Below, piece after piece: positions 8,323 through 17,435 of a DNA stretch of 64,000 nt. The DNA is from Tersicoccus phoenicis (GTDB taxonomy: Bacteria; Actinomycetota; Actinomycetes; Actinomycetales; Micrococcaceae), in assembly GCF_001968835.1 (NCBI RefSeq), contig NZ_MRDE01000046.1, positions 1 to 64,000 of the forward strand, written 5' to 3'. The notes below the pieces were generated by a model, which was given only the letters and a program-made list of their open reading frames with translations, had not been told where the DNA came from and did not search any database. Positions within the stretch are counted from its first letter, which is position 1. Each line of letters opens with the position of its first letter. Position numbers and translations under genes: made by a program.

Positions 8323-9582
8323 ATGGCCACCATCGAGACCCGCGGCATCACCAAGACCTACGCCTCTCGCTCCGGTCCCGTCCACGCCCTGACCGGGGTG
8401 GATCTGACCGTGCGCCAGGGCACCGTCCGTGGCCTGCTCGGTCCCAACGGCGCCGGCAAGACCACCGTGGTCAAGGTGCTGACCACCCTGATCCAGCCCG
8501 ACGACGGTACCGCGACCATCAACGACGTCGACGTCGTCCGGCACGCGCAGCGGATCCGCCGCGTCATCGGCGTCTCCGGGCAGTACTCCGCGGTGGACGA
8601 GAACCTCACCGGCCTGGAGAACCTGGAGATGGTCGGCCGGCTCTACCACCTGAGCCGGAAACGGGCCCGGGCCCGGGCGAAGGAGCTCATCGACATGTTC
8701 GACCTGGCCGAGGCGGGTGACCGGCCGGTCAAGGGGTTCTCCGGCGGCATGCGACGGCGGATCGACCTGGCCGGGGCGCTCGTGATCAACCCGCAGGTGC
8801 TCTTCCTCGACGAACCGACCACCGGTCTGGACCCCCGCAGCCGGCTCGGCCTGTGGGACGTCATCCGCGACCTGGTCGGCGGGGGGACCACGGTGCTGCT
8901 GACCACCCAGTACCTGGAGGAGGCCGACCAGCTGGCCGACGAGATCTCGGTGATCGACGCCGGCCGGGTGATCGCCGAGGGCACGGCCGACGAGTTGAAG
9001 GCGCAGGTCGGCGGCCACCGGGTCGCCGCCACCCTGGTCGACCCGGCGGACCTGCCGATGGTGCGGGACATCATGGTCCGGCACGGGAGCGGCGAGCCGC
9101 GGCTGGACTCGGCCGGTCGGCAGGTGGACGTCGCCGTCGAGCACGGGCCCGTCGCGCTGCAGCGCGTGCTGGCCGACCTCGACGCCGCGGGCATCCGGGT
9201 GCACGATGCCGGCATCCGCCGGCCCACGCTCGACGACGTGTTCCTGCGGCTGACCGGCCACATGGCCGAGGCCGGGGAGGACGACGGGCAGCCGGGTGGC
9301 CGGCGCAAGCGGCGCGGGTCGGACGGGACGTCCTCGGACGGTGCTGGGGTGGACGGTGCTTCGCCGGACGGCACCGGGTCCGGCGGTGCTGGGTCCGAGT
9401 CCGGCGGTGCCGACGCCGGAGTCCGCACGGGAATCGCGGGACCGGTTCCGCCCGACGGCACCGGGCCCCGCGGCACGGGGCCCGACGGCAGCGAACCCGA
9501 CGGCACGGGGCCCGACAGCAGCGAACCCGACGGGAAGCAGCCTCGAGAACGGGCCCGGCACCGGACCGGAGCGGAGCGATGA
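8323..9582 (+). CDS. ABC transporter ATP-binding protein, DrrA-like, with long low-complexity tail
   Basis: This is the ATPase subunit of a daunorubicin-resistance (DrrA) type exporter. Visible motifs are Walker A GPNGAGKTT (about residue 42), signature FSGGMRRR (about 140), Walker B VLFLDEPTTGLDP and the H-loop region ending in TTQYLEEADQLAD. A domain typical of DrrA follows to about residue 315. The last 100 or so residues are an unusual Gly/Asp/Pro/Ser-rich extension, partly built from a 30-bp duplication (9471-9530). The stop overlaps the permease ATG by 4 bases, so the two form a coupled pair. Confidence 0.92.
   Translation: MATIETRGITKTYASRSGPVHALTGVDLTVRQGTVRGLLGPNGAGKTTVVKVLTTLIQPDDGTATINDVDVVRHAQRIRRVIGVSGQYSAVDENLTGLENLEMVGRLYHLSRKRARARAKELIDMFDLAEAGDRPVKGFSGGMRRRIDLAGALVINPQVLFLDEPTTGLDPRSRLGLWDVIRDLVGGGTTVLLTTQYLEEADQLADEISVIDAGRVIAEGTADELKAQVGGHRVAATLVDPADLPMVRDIMVRHGSGEPRLDSAGRQVDVAVEHGPVALQRVLADLDAAGIRVHDAGIRRPTLDDVFLRLTGHMAEAGEDDGQPGGRRKRRGSDGTSSDGAGVDGASPDGTGSGGAGSESGGADAGVRTGIAGPVPPDGTGPRGTGPDGSEPDGTGPDSSEPDGKQPRERARHRTGAER
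9471..9530. repeat. 30-bp in-frame duplication in ABC ATPase tail
   Basis: Two copies of a 30-bp unit beginning cggcacggggcccgac lie head to tail at 9471-9500 and 9501-9530 and differ at one base. Because 30 is divisible by 3, the duplication lengthens the DGTGPDGSEP-like protein tail without shifting frame. Confidence 0.85.
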
Positions 9583-10424
9583 TGACGACGGTGACGACGA
9601 CGGCCCCACTGACCCCGGCCGTCACCGGTGGCCTGCAGACCCTGCTGGCGGACGGGTGGACCGTCACGTGGCGGAATCTGCTCAAGATCCGGCGCACCCC
9701 GGACATGCTGATTTTCGCGGTACTGCAGCCGATCATGTTCGTGCTGCTGTTCAGCCAGGTGTACGGGGGCTCCATCCGGGTGCAGGGCACGGACTACACG
9801 CAGTACCTGATGGCCGGCATCTTCGGGCAGACCATCGTCTTCGGCGCGACGTTCTCGGGCTCGGCCATGGCGCAGGACCTGAAGGAAGGCATCATCGACC
9901 GGTTCCGCACGTTGCCGATGAGCCCGGCCGCCGTGCTGATCGGACGGACCAACGGTGACCTCGTCCTGAACGCCATCTCGATGGTGATCATGATCCTCAC
10001 CGGGTTCATCGTCGGCTGGCGGTTCACGACGTCGATCTGGTCGTTCCTGGCCGGGGTGGCCCTGCTGCTCGTGTTCGGTTACGCGTTCAGTTGGGTGATG
10101 GCACTGATCGGCATGTCCGTCCGATCACCCGAGGCGATCAACAACGCGTCGTTCATGATCCTGTTCCCGCTGACGTTCATCTCCAACGCGTTCGTCCAGT
10201 CGCAGACACTGCCCGCTCCGCTGGAGTTCATCGCCAACTGGAACCCGGTGTCCGCCCTCGTCCAGGCGGCGCGGCAGTTGTTCGGCAACCTGGGCTCGGC
10301 CCCGGTGCCGGACGCCTGGCCGATGCAGCACCCGGTGCCCACGGTGCTGATCGGCGCCGTCGTCCTGCTGGCCGTGTTCGTCCCGCTCTGCGTCGCCAAG
10401 TTCCAGCGGATCAGCTCGCGCTGA
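9579..10424 (+). CDS. ABC transporter permease, DrrB/ABC-2 type
   Basis: This 281-residue ABC-2 family permease is the membrane partner of the preceding ATPase. It has six predicted transmembrane segments, beginning with MLIFAVLQPIMFVLLFSQVY. The cytoplasmic loop segment LKEGIIDRFRTLPMSP is the characteristic DrrB/NodJ motif. The later NASFMILFPLTFISNAFV segment with a following NPV is also typical. The start ATG at 9579 overlaps the ATPase stop. The family exports hydrophobic drugs or lipids; nothing here identifies the substrate. Confidence 0.93.
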   Translation: MMTTVTTTAPLTPAVTGGLQTLLADGWTVTWRNLLKIRRTPDMLIFAVLQPIMFVLLFSQVYGGSIRVQGTDYTQYLMAGIFGQTIVFGATFSGSAMAQDLKEGIIDRFRTLPMSPAAVLIGRTNGDLVLNAISMVIMILTGFIVGWRFTTSIWSFLAGVALLLVFGYAFSWVMALIGMSVRSPEAINNASFMILFPLTFISNAFVQSQTLPAPLEFIANWNPVSALVQAARQLFGNLGSAPVPDAWPMQHPVPTVLIGAVVLLAVFVPLCVAKFQRISSR

Positions 10425-10462
10425 CCACGCCCGAGAAGCAGTTGCCTGGTGCGTGGCGGGGG

Positions 10463-11563
10463 TCAGTAGACGCGAGCCGGGCTGACCCGCTGGTACTGCG
10501 GGACCCAGGTCATCTCGTGGCCGAGCCGGTGGGCCGCCCGCAGCCACCAGCGGGGGTCGGCCAGCGCAGCGCGGGCGAGGGAGACGGCGTCCGCCTGCCC
10601 GGAGAGCAGCACGTGCTCGGCCTGCACCGGGTCGGTGATCATGCCGACCGTGGAGACCGGCACCCCGGTATCCCGCCGGATCCGCTCCGCGAAGCTCGTC
10701 TGGTACCCGGCACCGCCGCGCACCTTCGGGGTCGGCAGGTTGCCTGCGGAACTGACGTCCACGAGGTCGACGCCGTGCTCGTGAGCGGCGGTGACGAACC
10801 GGGCCGAGAACGCCAGGTCCGCCTCGATGTCCTCCCAGTCGGTCGCCGAGATCCGCATCAGCAGGGGCATCGACTCCGGGATCGCGGCGCGGACGGCGTC
10901 GATCACGGCCAGCGGCAGCCGCATGCGGCCCTCGTCGTCCCCGCCCCAGCCGTCGGTGCGGTCGTTGACCAGCGGGCTGAGGAACTGGTGCAGCAGGTAG
11001 CCGTGGGCGGCGTGCAGCTCGACCGTGTCGAAGCCGGCCTCGACCGAGCGCCGGGCGGCGGCCGCGAAGTCGTTGATGACGCCGTGGATCTGGTCCTCGG
11101 TCATGGCGGCCGGCGCCGCGTAGCCGTTGAACGCGGCGTCGGTCGCGCCCAGGGTCTCCCAGCCGTGCTCGGCAGCGGGCACGGACCCGTGCTGGGCTGC
11201 GAACGGCGGGTAGGTCGACGCCTTGCGCCCGGCGTGGCCGAGCTGGATCCCGATCTTCGCGTCGAGGCCGTTGGCGTGGACGAAGTCGACGATCCGCCGC
11301 CAGGCGGCGGCCTGGTCGTCGTTCCAGATGCCGGTGTCCTGCGGGGAGATCCGTCCCTCCGGATCGACCGCCGTCGCCTCCGTCATGATCAGCGCGGCGC
11401 CGCCGACGGCGAATCCGCCCAGGTGCACGAGGTGCCAGTCGGTGGGCACCCCGGGGGCGCTCGCCGGGTCGCAGGAGTATTCGCACATCGGGGAGACCCA
11501 GCCGCGGTGGGCCAGGGTCAGCCCGCGCAGGGTCAGGGGTTCGAAGAGAGCGGGGACGGACAT
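10463..11563 (-). CDS. NADH:flavin oxidoreductase / old yellow enzyme family, YqjM-like
   Basis: This FMN-dependent ene-reductase barrel of 366 aa probably reduces activated alkenes using NADPH. It shows SPMCEYS near residue 25, where YqjM-type enzymes carry the redox-tuning cysteine. It also has QLGHAGRKAS, GFDTVELHAAHGYLLHQFLSP with the substrate-binding His-x2-H, and a C-terminal LARAALADPRW phosphate-binding loop. The frame extends 8 codons upstream, but the ATG at 11563 is preceded by GGAGG at good spacing. It converges with the ABC permease gene. Confidence 0.92.
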   Translation of the reverse strand: MSVPALFEPLTLRGLTLAHRGWVSPMCEYSCDPASAPGVPTDWHLVHLGGFAVGGAALIMTEATAVDPEGRISPQDTGIWNDDQAAAWRRIVDFVHANGLDAKIGIQLGHAGRKASTYPPFAAQHGSVPAAEHGWETLGATDAAFNGYAAPAAMTEDQIHGVINDFAAAARRSVEAGFDTVELHAAHGYLLHQFLSPLVNDRTDGWGGDDEGRMRLPLAVIDAVRAAIPESMPLLMRISATDWEDIEADLAFSARFVTAAHEHGVDLVDVSSAGNLPTPKVRGGAGYQTSFAERIRRDTGVPVSTVGMITDPVQAEHVLLSGQADAVSLARAALADPRWWLRAAHRLGHEMTWVPQYQRVSPARVY

Positions 11564-11709
11564 GGTTCCTCCGGTTCGGCACGACATCGTTTCGTCGGGT
11601 GCTAACGACGACGACGACGGTCGGCATTCCTGCCGTGATCGCCGTCACCCGGCCGACGGTGTACGCCACCGGGTGGCCCGGGGAAACAACCCGGGGAAAC
11701 AATGGGCCC

Positions 11710-12576
11710 ATGGAGAAGCCGGAAGTCACCGCCGTCCCGGCCGCCCGGGGCGGGGGGTCCGGCGTCCGGGCGAGCGAACCGTGGAAGCCGGGGTGGAGCG
11801 TCTCGCTGCTGCCCGCCCTGCTGGTCTGCCTGTCGGCGCTGTTCCTGTTCGCCCTCGAATGGCGGCCGGTGGGCTACCTCGCGATGGCAGCCGGCATCGG
11901 GCTGTGTGTCTGGCTGGACCGGGTTCTCCTGCCGGATCTGCTGCTGATCAGTGTGGGACTGGTGATCGTCTCCACCGTGTCGGTGTGCGCCGACGTCGGC
12001 TGGGCCAACATGGTGTTGCTCGGAACCGTGCTCACCCTGGCGGTCGCCGTTCCGTACCTGCTGTCGCGCTTCGGCTACGGTGACCACGCCGTCCGGTTCC
12101 GGTGGTTGTCGGGCGAGCGCTGGAACAAGCGGATGATCGCCTACCTGGTGGCGGTGCCGGCGATCGGCTGGGTCGTGCTGCCGTTCTACTTCCTCCGCAG
12201 TGGCGCCTATCTGAACTGGCCGTCACTGCAGGACGGGACCGAGGTGGCCCGATTCTTCGTCGGCGTGAACTACATGGGCTGGTGGGACGAGCTGTTCTTC
12301 ATCTGCACGGTCTTCGCACTGCTGTCCCGGCACTTCTCGTTCTGGCACGCCAACGTGCTTCAGGCGATCGTCTTCGTCAGCTTCCTGTGGGAGCTCGGGT
12401 ACCAGTCCTGGGGCCCGGCGCTCACCCTTCCGTTCGCGCTGCTCCAGGCCTACCTGTTCATGCGGACCCGGTCCCTGCTCTACGTGCTGTGCGTGCACCT
12501 GTTGTTCGACGTCGTGGTGTTCCTGTCGATTGTGCACGCCCGCCATCCCGACGCTCTTCCCATCTTTTGGGTTTGA
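11710..12576 (+). CDS. CPBP-like integral membrane protein
   Basis: This 288-residue protein has about eight hydrophobic helices. The C-terminal region resembles the CPBP (CAAX protease and bacteriocin-processing) family: WWDELFFICTVFALLSRHF corresponds to motif 1 and LCVHLLFDVVVF to the last His motif. The usual motif 1 EExxxR is here DELFFI, without the arginine, so it may be a divergent or inactive member. The ATG at 11710 is chosen because the 37 residues encoded upstream lack family character. It diverges from the OYE gene. Confidence 0.65.
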   Translation: MEKPEVTAVPAARGGGSGVRASEPWKPGWSVSLLPALLVCLSALFLFALEWRPVGYLAMAAGIGLCVWLDRVLLPDLLLISVGLVIVSTVSVCADVGWANMVLLGTVLTLAVAVPYLLSRFGYGDHAVRFRWLSGERWNKRMIAYLVAVPAIGWVVLPFYFLRSGAYLNWPSLQDGTEVARFFVGVNYMGWWDELFFICTVFALLSRHFSFWHANVLQAIVFVSFLWELGYQSWGPALTLPFALLQAYLFMRTRSLLYVLCVHLLFDVVVFLSIVHARHPDALPIFWV

Positions 12577-12665
12577 CCGGCCGGTCCGCCTGGTCCGTCC
12601 AGTCGGTCTGACGCCGAGACGCCGGGCGATTGGCCGAAATCCCGAGCATCGGCCACAGTAGGGAC

Positions 12666-13808
12666 GTGAACGAATCCCAGCAGGCCGCCCACGGGTCCGA
12701 GGCGAGTGAGCAGACCGAGGCCGACTTCGCGCCGTTGTCCACCAGCGACCAGGCGGCGAGCAGCGCCCTTCCGCCGGGGCACGCCCGCACTTTCGCCTCC
12801 GACAACTACGCCGGCGTCCACCCCGAGGTGCTCGACGCCGTCGCCGCCGCCAACGCCGGCCACCAGATCTCCTACGGCGAGGACGAGTACACCGGGCGGC
12901 TGCAGGAGGTTCTCGGCCGGCACTTCGGCAGCGGGACCGCCGCGTTCCCCGTCTTCAACGGCACCGGCGCCAACGTCGTCGGCCTGCAGGCACTGCTGCC
13001 GCGCTGGGGCGCGGTGATCTGCGCGGAGACCGCGCACATCAACGTCGACGAGAACGGCGCACCCGAACGGGTCGGCGGCCTGAAGCTGCTGACCGTTCCC
13101 ACGCCGGACGGCAAGCTGACCCCCGAACTGATCGACCGGCAGGCCTGGGGCTGGGGCAACGAGCACCGCGCGCAGCCGCTGGCCGTCTCCATCACCCAGA
13201 CCACCGAGATGGGCACCTGCTACAGCGTCGAGGAGATCCGCGCCATCGCCGATCACGTGCACCAGCGTGGCATGAAGCTGCACCTGGACGGGGCCCGGCT
13301 CGCCAACGCCGCCGCCACCCTCGGCGAGGGGCTGCGGGCCTTCACCCGGGACGCGGGCGTGGACGCCATCTCCTTCGGCGGCACGAAGAACGGGCTGATG
13401 TTCGGGGAGGCCGTCGTCGTCTTCGACCCGGCGACGGCCACCGCGCTGCCGTACCTGCGGAAGATGGACATGCAGCTCGCCTCGAAGATGCGGTACATCT
13501 CCGCGCAGCTCGTCGCCCTGTACGAGGGTGACCTCTGGCTGACCTCCGCCCGGCACGCCAACGCCATGGCGCAGCGGCTCCGCGCCGGCGTCGAGCCGCT
13601 CGACGGCGTGCGGGTCACCCAGCAGACCCAGGCCAACGCGGTCTTCGCCGTGCTCGACCACGACGTCACCGAGCGGCTGCGCGCCCGCTTCCGGTTCTAC
13701 GACTGGGACGAGGCCACCGGCGAAGTGCGGTGGATGTGCTCCTGGGACACCACCGAGGACGACGTCGACGCGTTCGTCACGGCGCTCGCGGAGGAACTCG
13801 CCCGGTAG
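12666..13808 (+). CDS. Low-specificity threonine aldolase, PLP-dependent
   Basis: This is a fold-type I PLP enzyme of the beta-eliminating lyase/threonine aldolase family, which cleaves threonine or allo-threonine to glycine and acetaldehyde. Visible features are the FASDNYAG start of the fold, FNGTGANVVGLQ (cofactor phosphate region), LHLDGARLANA with the PLP-pyridine aspartate, and ISFGGTKNG with the Schiff-base lysine. The Ser/Ala-rich N-terminus is variable. The GTG at 12666 is preferred, while the frame is open back to a TTG at 12630. It appears monocistronic, with about 50 bases to the Nudix gene. Confidence 0.9.
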   Translation: MNESQQAAHGSEASEQTEADFAPLSTSDQAASSALPPGHARTFASDNYAGVHPEVLDAVAAANAGHQISYGEDEYTGRLQEVLGRHFGSGTAAFPVFNGTGANVVGLQALLPRWGAVICAETAHINVDENGAPERVGGLKLLTVPTPDGKLTPELIDRQAWGWGNEHRAQPLAVSITQTTEMGTCYSVEEIRAIADHVHQRGMKLHLDGARLANAAATLGEGLRAFTRDAGVDAISFGGTKNGLMFGEAVVVFDPATATALPYLRKMDMQLASKMRYISAQLVALYEGDLWLTSARHANAMAQRLRAGVEPLDGVRVTQQTQANAVFAVLDHDVTERLRARFRFYDWDEATGEVRWMCSWDTTEDDVDAFVTALAEELAR

Positions 13809-13857
13809 GTTCCCGTCGTCCGGGCTCGAGCGCCCGGTCCGGGTGAGACGCTGGAGC

Positions 13858-14427
13858 ATGGCCGTCCCCGAGATCACCTTCTGCCGCCGCTGCGGGCACG
13901 CCGTCGAACAACGCGTCCCGCCGATGGAGGACCGGCCTCGAGCCGTGTGCCCCCACTGCGGCTACATCGACTACGTGAACCCGATCAACGTCGTCGGGAC
14001 CGTCCCGGTGTGGCACGACGACGACGGCGGGCCACCCCGGATCCTGCTGTGCCGCCGCGCGATCGAGCCCCGGCGGGGCTACTGGACGCTGCCCGCGGGC
14101 TTCCTCGAAGTGGGGGAGACGGCCGCCGAGGGCGCGGAGCGAGAAACCCGGGAGGAAGCCGGCGCGCGGGTGGAGCTCGACGGCCTGTTCGCCGTCCTCG
14201 ACGCCGTCCACGTGCGCCAGGTGCACCTGTTCTACCGGGCGCGGCTGCTGGATCTCGACCTCGCGCCCGGGCCGGAGACGATCGAGAACGCCCTGGTCGG
14301 CCTGGACGAGATCCCCTGGCGGGACCTCGCGTTCCGCAGCGTCCGCCGGGTGCTGGAGGACTGGGTCGCCGACCACCGTCGCGGTTCCTTCGAGATCCAC
14401 ACCGGCAGCGTGGACCGGTCCCGGTGA
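13858..14427 (+). CDS. NUDIX hydrolase with N-terminal zinc ribbon
   Basis: This 189-residue protein starts with a small zinc ribbon (CRRCGHA near residue 7 and CPHCGY near 33). A Nudix fold follows. The Nudix box runs from GFLEVGE through RETREEAGA (about residues 81-103), with all the expected acidic metal ligands. NUDIX proteins with such a ribbon include NADH/ADP-ribose pyrophosphatases, so hydrolysis of a nucleoside diphosphate derivative is likely. The ATG at 13858 was chosen over an upstream GTG. The stop overlaps the next gene's GTG by 4 bases. Confidence 0.9.
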   Translation: MAVPEITFCRRCGHAVEQRVPPMEDRPRAVCPHCGYIDYVNPINVVGTVPVWHDDDGGPPRILLCRRAIEPRRGYWTLPAGFLEVGETAAEGAERETREEAGARVELDGLFAVLDAVHVRQVHLFYRARLLDLDLAPGPETIENALVGLDEIPWRDLAFRSVRRVLEDWVADHRRGSFEIHTGSVDRSR

Positions 14428-14969
14428 GCTCCGGAGCCCTACGGGTGCTGGTGCTCTCGGACACCCACGCCCCGCGGTTCTGGAAGGGGGTGCCCGCGGG
14501 GCTGCGGGACCCGCTGGCCGCCGCGGACGTGATCCTGCACGCCGGTGACGTCTGCACGACCGCGGTACTGGACGAGTTGGCAGCGCACGCTCCGATCCAC
14601 GTCGTGCGGGGCAACAACGACGGCGACGACGTGGCGGCCTGGGACGGTGCCGACGGCGGGGATTCGCGAGGTGTGCCGGAAACCGTCGAGCTGGACCTCG
14701 GCGGGTTGACCGTGGCCATGATTCACGACGCCGGTCCCCGGCAGGGACGTGACCGGCGGATGCGCCGCCGCTTCCCGGACGCCGGCCTGGTCGTCTTCGG
14801 GCACTCCCATATCCCGCTGGACGACGCCGACGGCGCCGTCCACCTGTTCAACCCGGGATCACCGACGGACAAGCGACGCCAGCCCGTGGCCACCTACGGG
14901 GAGTTGATCATCGCGGGTGGCTGCCTGCTGCGGCACGCCATCGTCCCGCTGCCACCCCGCGGGCACTGA
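14424..14969 (+). CDS. YfcE/MJ0936-type metallophosphoesterase
   Basis: This 181-residue calcineurin-like phosphoesterase shows the complete dimetal motif series: LVLSDTH (residues about 8-14), ILHAGDVC (about 37), VRGNNDGD (about 60), a mid-chain IHD histidine (about 99) and VFGHSHIPL (about 124). NPGSPTDKR near the C-terminus is typical of the YfcE/MJ0936 subgroup. These are small phosphodiesterases with broad activity in vitro, and the physiological substrate is unknown. It starts with a GTG inside the Nudix stop (GTGA), suggesting joint expression. Confidence 0.9.
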   Translation: MSSGALRVLVLSDTHAPRFWKGVPAGLRDPLAAADVILHAGDVCTTAVLDELAAHAPIHVVRGNNDGDDVAAWDGADGGDSRGVPETVELDLGGLTVAMIHDAGPRQGRDRRMRRRFPDAGLVVFGHSHIPLDDADGAVHLFNPGSPTDKRRQPVATYGELIIAGGCLLRHAIVPLPPRGH

Positions 14970-15002
14970 GCGGAGTCATTCCCGCGGTCGCGGGACGGGA
15001 CC

Positions 15003-16358
15003 TCACAGGCATGGCCCCTCGATCCGATCGACCGGGGGGACGTCGCCGGCCCGGCGAACGCCGTCGGTGCTCACTCGTCGATCGTCGCCGGTGCCGCTGC
15101 CGGCGTTGACCTCGTCGTCGAGCCGCTGTCGCCGCCACGGCAAGGGCAGGGCCTCCGCTTCGCGCCAGGCGATCAGGCCGCGAGCGGGCACCACCAGCAC
15201 GACGTCGGCGTCGGCCAGCCCGCGCAGCATGCCGGCGCCGGTGTGCCCGCTCGGGACGACGCCGTCACTGCCGGACTCGCGCCGGGCCGGGACGAGCCGG
15301 TTGGTGCGGCCGGGCGGGACGTCGATGGTGCTGCGGGCGAGCACCGTACCGGGGCGGGACCGGCCGAGCAGCCCGGCGAGCACCGGCGCGGCGAGGGTGA
15401 GCAGGGTGAGCATGGCCGCCAGCGGATTGCCGGGCAGGGCGACGACGAGCGGCCCACCGGGCAGTCGGGCGAGCACGGCGGGGTGGCCGGGCCGTACGTC
15501 GATGCCGTCGATGAATAGTTCGGCGCCCAGGTCGATCAGGCCCGCGCGGACGTGGTCGGCGGTCGAGCGCCCGGTGCCGCCGGTCGTGACCACGACGTCG
15601 GCAGTCGCCTCGGTCAGGGCGCGCGTGACGGCGGCCCGGTCGTCGGCCAGCCGGTGCACGGCTGTGGTGCGCCCGCCGAGCAACTGGATCACGGCCGGCA
15701 GCTGGGGGCCGAAGGCGTCGCGGACCTGACCCGGGCCCGGGATGCCGGCGGTGACGACCTCGTCCCCGGTGAGCAGGGCCGTCACGGTCGGATATGGCCG
15801 GACGGTCAGGGTGTCGTCGCCGGCGACGGCGGCCACGGCGAGCTGAGCCGGCGTCAGCACCTCGCCGGCCGGGATCAGCACCTCACCGGCCCGCGCTTCC
15901 TCTCCGGCGGGCCGGATGTGGGCCCTCGGGGGCACGGGCGCCGGGCCGACGTCGACCAGCAGGGCAGCGCCGTCGGACTCGGGCTGCAGCCGGCCGTGTT
16001 CGCTGCGCAGCACGGCCGTGGCGCCGTCGGGCACCGCTCCGCCGGTCACGATCGGCGCGGCGTGTCCCGGGTGCAGGGCCGGTCCCGGTCGGTGGATCTC
16101 CCGGGGTTCAGAGGCATGCCGCGACGGGCATATTCGCCACGGGCCGTCACCGGCGACGGCCCAGCCGTCCATGGCCGAGGACGCGTAGTGCGGCAGGTCG
16201 CCTCGCGCGGTCACATCCTGTGCCAGCGGTCGACCCAGCGCTTCGGTCAGGGGAACCGGCCGGGCGTCGAGCACCGGGGCGACGTCGTACGCGATCGCGC
16301 GGGCCCGGTGCCAGGACAGGCCGTGCGGGGCCGGGGTGTCCCGGGAAGCTGACCTCAC
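15003..16358 (-). CDS. moeA: Molybdopterin molybdotransferase MoeA (paralogue 1)
   Basis: MoeA inserts molybdate into adenylylated molybdopterin. This 451-residue copy shows ASSAMDGWAV (about residues 59-68), PIVTGGAVPDGATAV, LLTGDEVV, TTGGTGRSTADHV (MPT-binding domain) and VALPGNPLAA. It has a C-terminal extension beyond the usual domain IV. It starts with a GTG that overlaps the stop of the DUF6457 gene by 4 bases, so it is the distal gene of moaA-moaD-mobA-DUF6457-moeA. A second, rather different moeA lies at 21884-23302. Confidence 0.93.
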   Translation of the reverse strand: MRSASRDTPAPHGLSWHRARAIAYDVAPVLDARPVPLTEALGRPLAQDVTARGDLPHYASSAMDGWAVAGDGPWRICPSRHASEPREIHRPGPALHPGHAAPIVTGGAVPDGATAVLRSEHGRLQPESDGAALLVDVGPAPVPPRAHIRPAGEEARAGEVLIPAGEVLTPAQLAVAAVAGDDTLTVRPYPTVTALLTGDEVVTAGIPGPGQVRDAFGPQLPAVIQLLGGRTTAVHRLADDRAAVTRALTEATADVVVTTGGTGRSTADHVRAGLIDLGAELFIDGIDVRPGHPAVLARLPGGPLVVALPGNPLAAMLTLLTLAAPVLAGLLGRSRPGTVLARSTIDVPPGRTNRLVPARRESGSDGVVPSGHTGAGMLRGLADADVVLVVPARGLIAWREAEALPLPWRRQRLDDEVNAGSGTGDDRRVSTDGVRRAGDVPPVDRIEGPCL

Positions 16359-16657
16359 GAAGTGGACTCGCCGGCCTCGCGTTCGGCCGCGACGCGGTGG
16401 GCCAGACGGCGAGCGGCCTCGGCGTAGAGCTCCATCGCCGGTCCCGGCCGGTCACCACCCTCACCGCCGGCCACGGACAGCCCGGCGGCGAATCCCACGA
16501 GGTACGTCGTCAACGGCGCTGCGGGGCGGATCACCTGATGCGCGGCGACCCCGGCGAGGCCGAGGATGTCGTCGACGGGCACCTGCTCCAGGGGCACGCC
16601 CAACCGCTCGGCGAGGCGTCGTGCCCAGTCCTGCAGGATCTCGTCGTTCTCACTCAT
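16355..16657 (-). CDS. DUF6457 domain protein (MobA-associated)
   Basis: This 100-residue soluble protein contains RLAERLGVPLEQVPVDDILGLAG and RPAAPLTTYLVGFAAG segments, typical of the DUF6457 family. The family is found next to, or fused with, MobA-like nucleotidyltransferases in actinobacteria. Its function is unknown; context suggests an accessory role in molybdenum cofactor maturation. The ATG at 16657 has a GAGGAGG upstream and overlaps the end of mobA by 8 bases. The stop overlaps the moeA start by 4 bases, so it is embedded in the operon. Confidence 0.85.
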   Translation of the reverse strand: MSENDEILQDWARRLAERLGVPLEQVPVDDILGLAGVAAHQVIRPAAPLTTYLVGFAAGLSVAGGEGGDRPGPAMELYAEAARRLAHRVAAEREAGESTS

Positions 16658-17435
16658 ACGTCCTCCTCGGCTCGTGGTCCGGCAGGCGCACCCCGGCCCG
16701 GTGCGCGTCCTCCACCGTATCCACGTCCGCACTGGCCGTGCTCGTCAACGGCACTTCGACGGTGGCCAGGCCGCCGGTCAGCGTGCGCATCGAGGCACTG
16801 GCCAGCTCGCCCCGCGCGGCCGTCAGGGCGACGACGGCGGCCGTCAGCGCGTCACGGCGATAGCCGGCGATCAGTGGCTGGCGACGGCCACCCGGATCGA
16901 CGCCGACCACGGCCTCGGTCTCCGGTCCCGCCGCCGCCAGTGCGGGCACCAGGGCGTCGACCGCTGCACCCGGGTGGACGAGGTCGCAGGAGAGCAGCAA
17001 CACCCAGGACCCTCGAGCGGACGTCGACACGGTGCCTGGCGGGAGCGCTCCCGCCCGGAGCTCGCCCGCTGGCTCGTGGTCAGCGGACTCCAGGGCCGCG
17101 AGGCCGGCCGCCGTGGCGGCCGCCGGTCCCCCGAACGGCGGATCATCACGGACATAACGGACGATCGGCTCGGTGCCGGTGCCGGGCCCCGCGTCGGCGT
17201 CGCCCGCGTAGCCCGCGTCGCCCCCGGTACCTCCCGGAGCGCCTCGACGGGGCGCGGCGGGCTCGGGACCCACCACCACCACGGTCGCCACGGGCTCGAC
17301 CGCATCCAGCACCCGGTCGAGCAGCCGCCGCCCGTCCAGGGTGAGTGCCGCCTTGTCGACGCCGCCGAGCCGGGAGCCGCGCCCGCCGGCGAGCACGACG
17401 GCGGCCAGGTGCGGTTCTCCTCGAGCGTTCATCAT
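16650..17435 (-). CDS. mobA: Molybdenum cofactor guanylyltransferase MobA-like
   Basis: This 261-residue nucleotidyltransferase would link GMP to Mo-molybdopterin to form the bis-MGD type cofactor. AAVVLAGGRGSRLGGVDKAAL (residues about 11-31) is the GTP-binding signature. DDPPFGGPAAATAAGLAAL and LLLSCDLVHP (metal-binding aspartate) follow. A glycine/alanine-rich insertion lies between the first two motifs. ATG 17435 overlaps the moaD stop, while ATG 17432 is an alternative. A CTP-specific role cannot be excluded from sequence alone. Confidence 0.88.
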   Translation of the reverse strand: MMNARGEPHLAAVVLAGGRGSRLGGVDKAALTLDGRRLLDRVLDAVEPVATVVVVGPEPAAPRRGAPGGTGGDAGYAGDADAGPGTGTEPIVRYVRDDPPFGGPAAATAAGLAALESADHEPAGELRAGALPPGTVSTSARGSWVLLLSCDLVHPGAAVDALVPALAAAGPETEAVVGVDPGGRRQPLIAGYRRDALTAAVVALTAARGELASASMRTLTGGLATVEVPLTSTASADVDTVEDAHRAGVRLPDHEPRRTYE

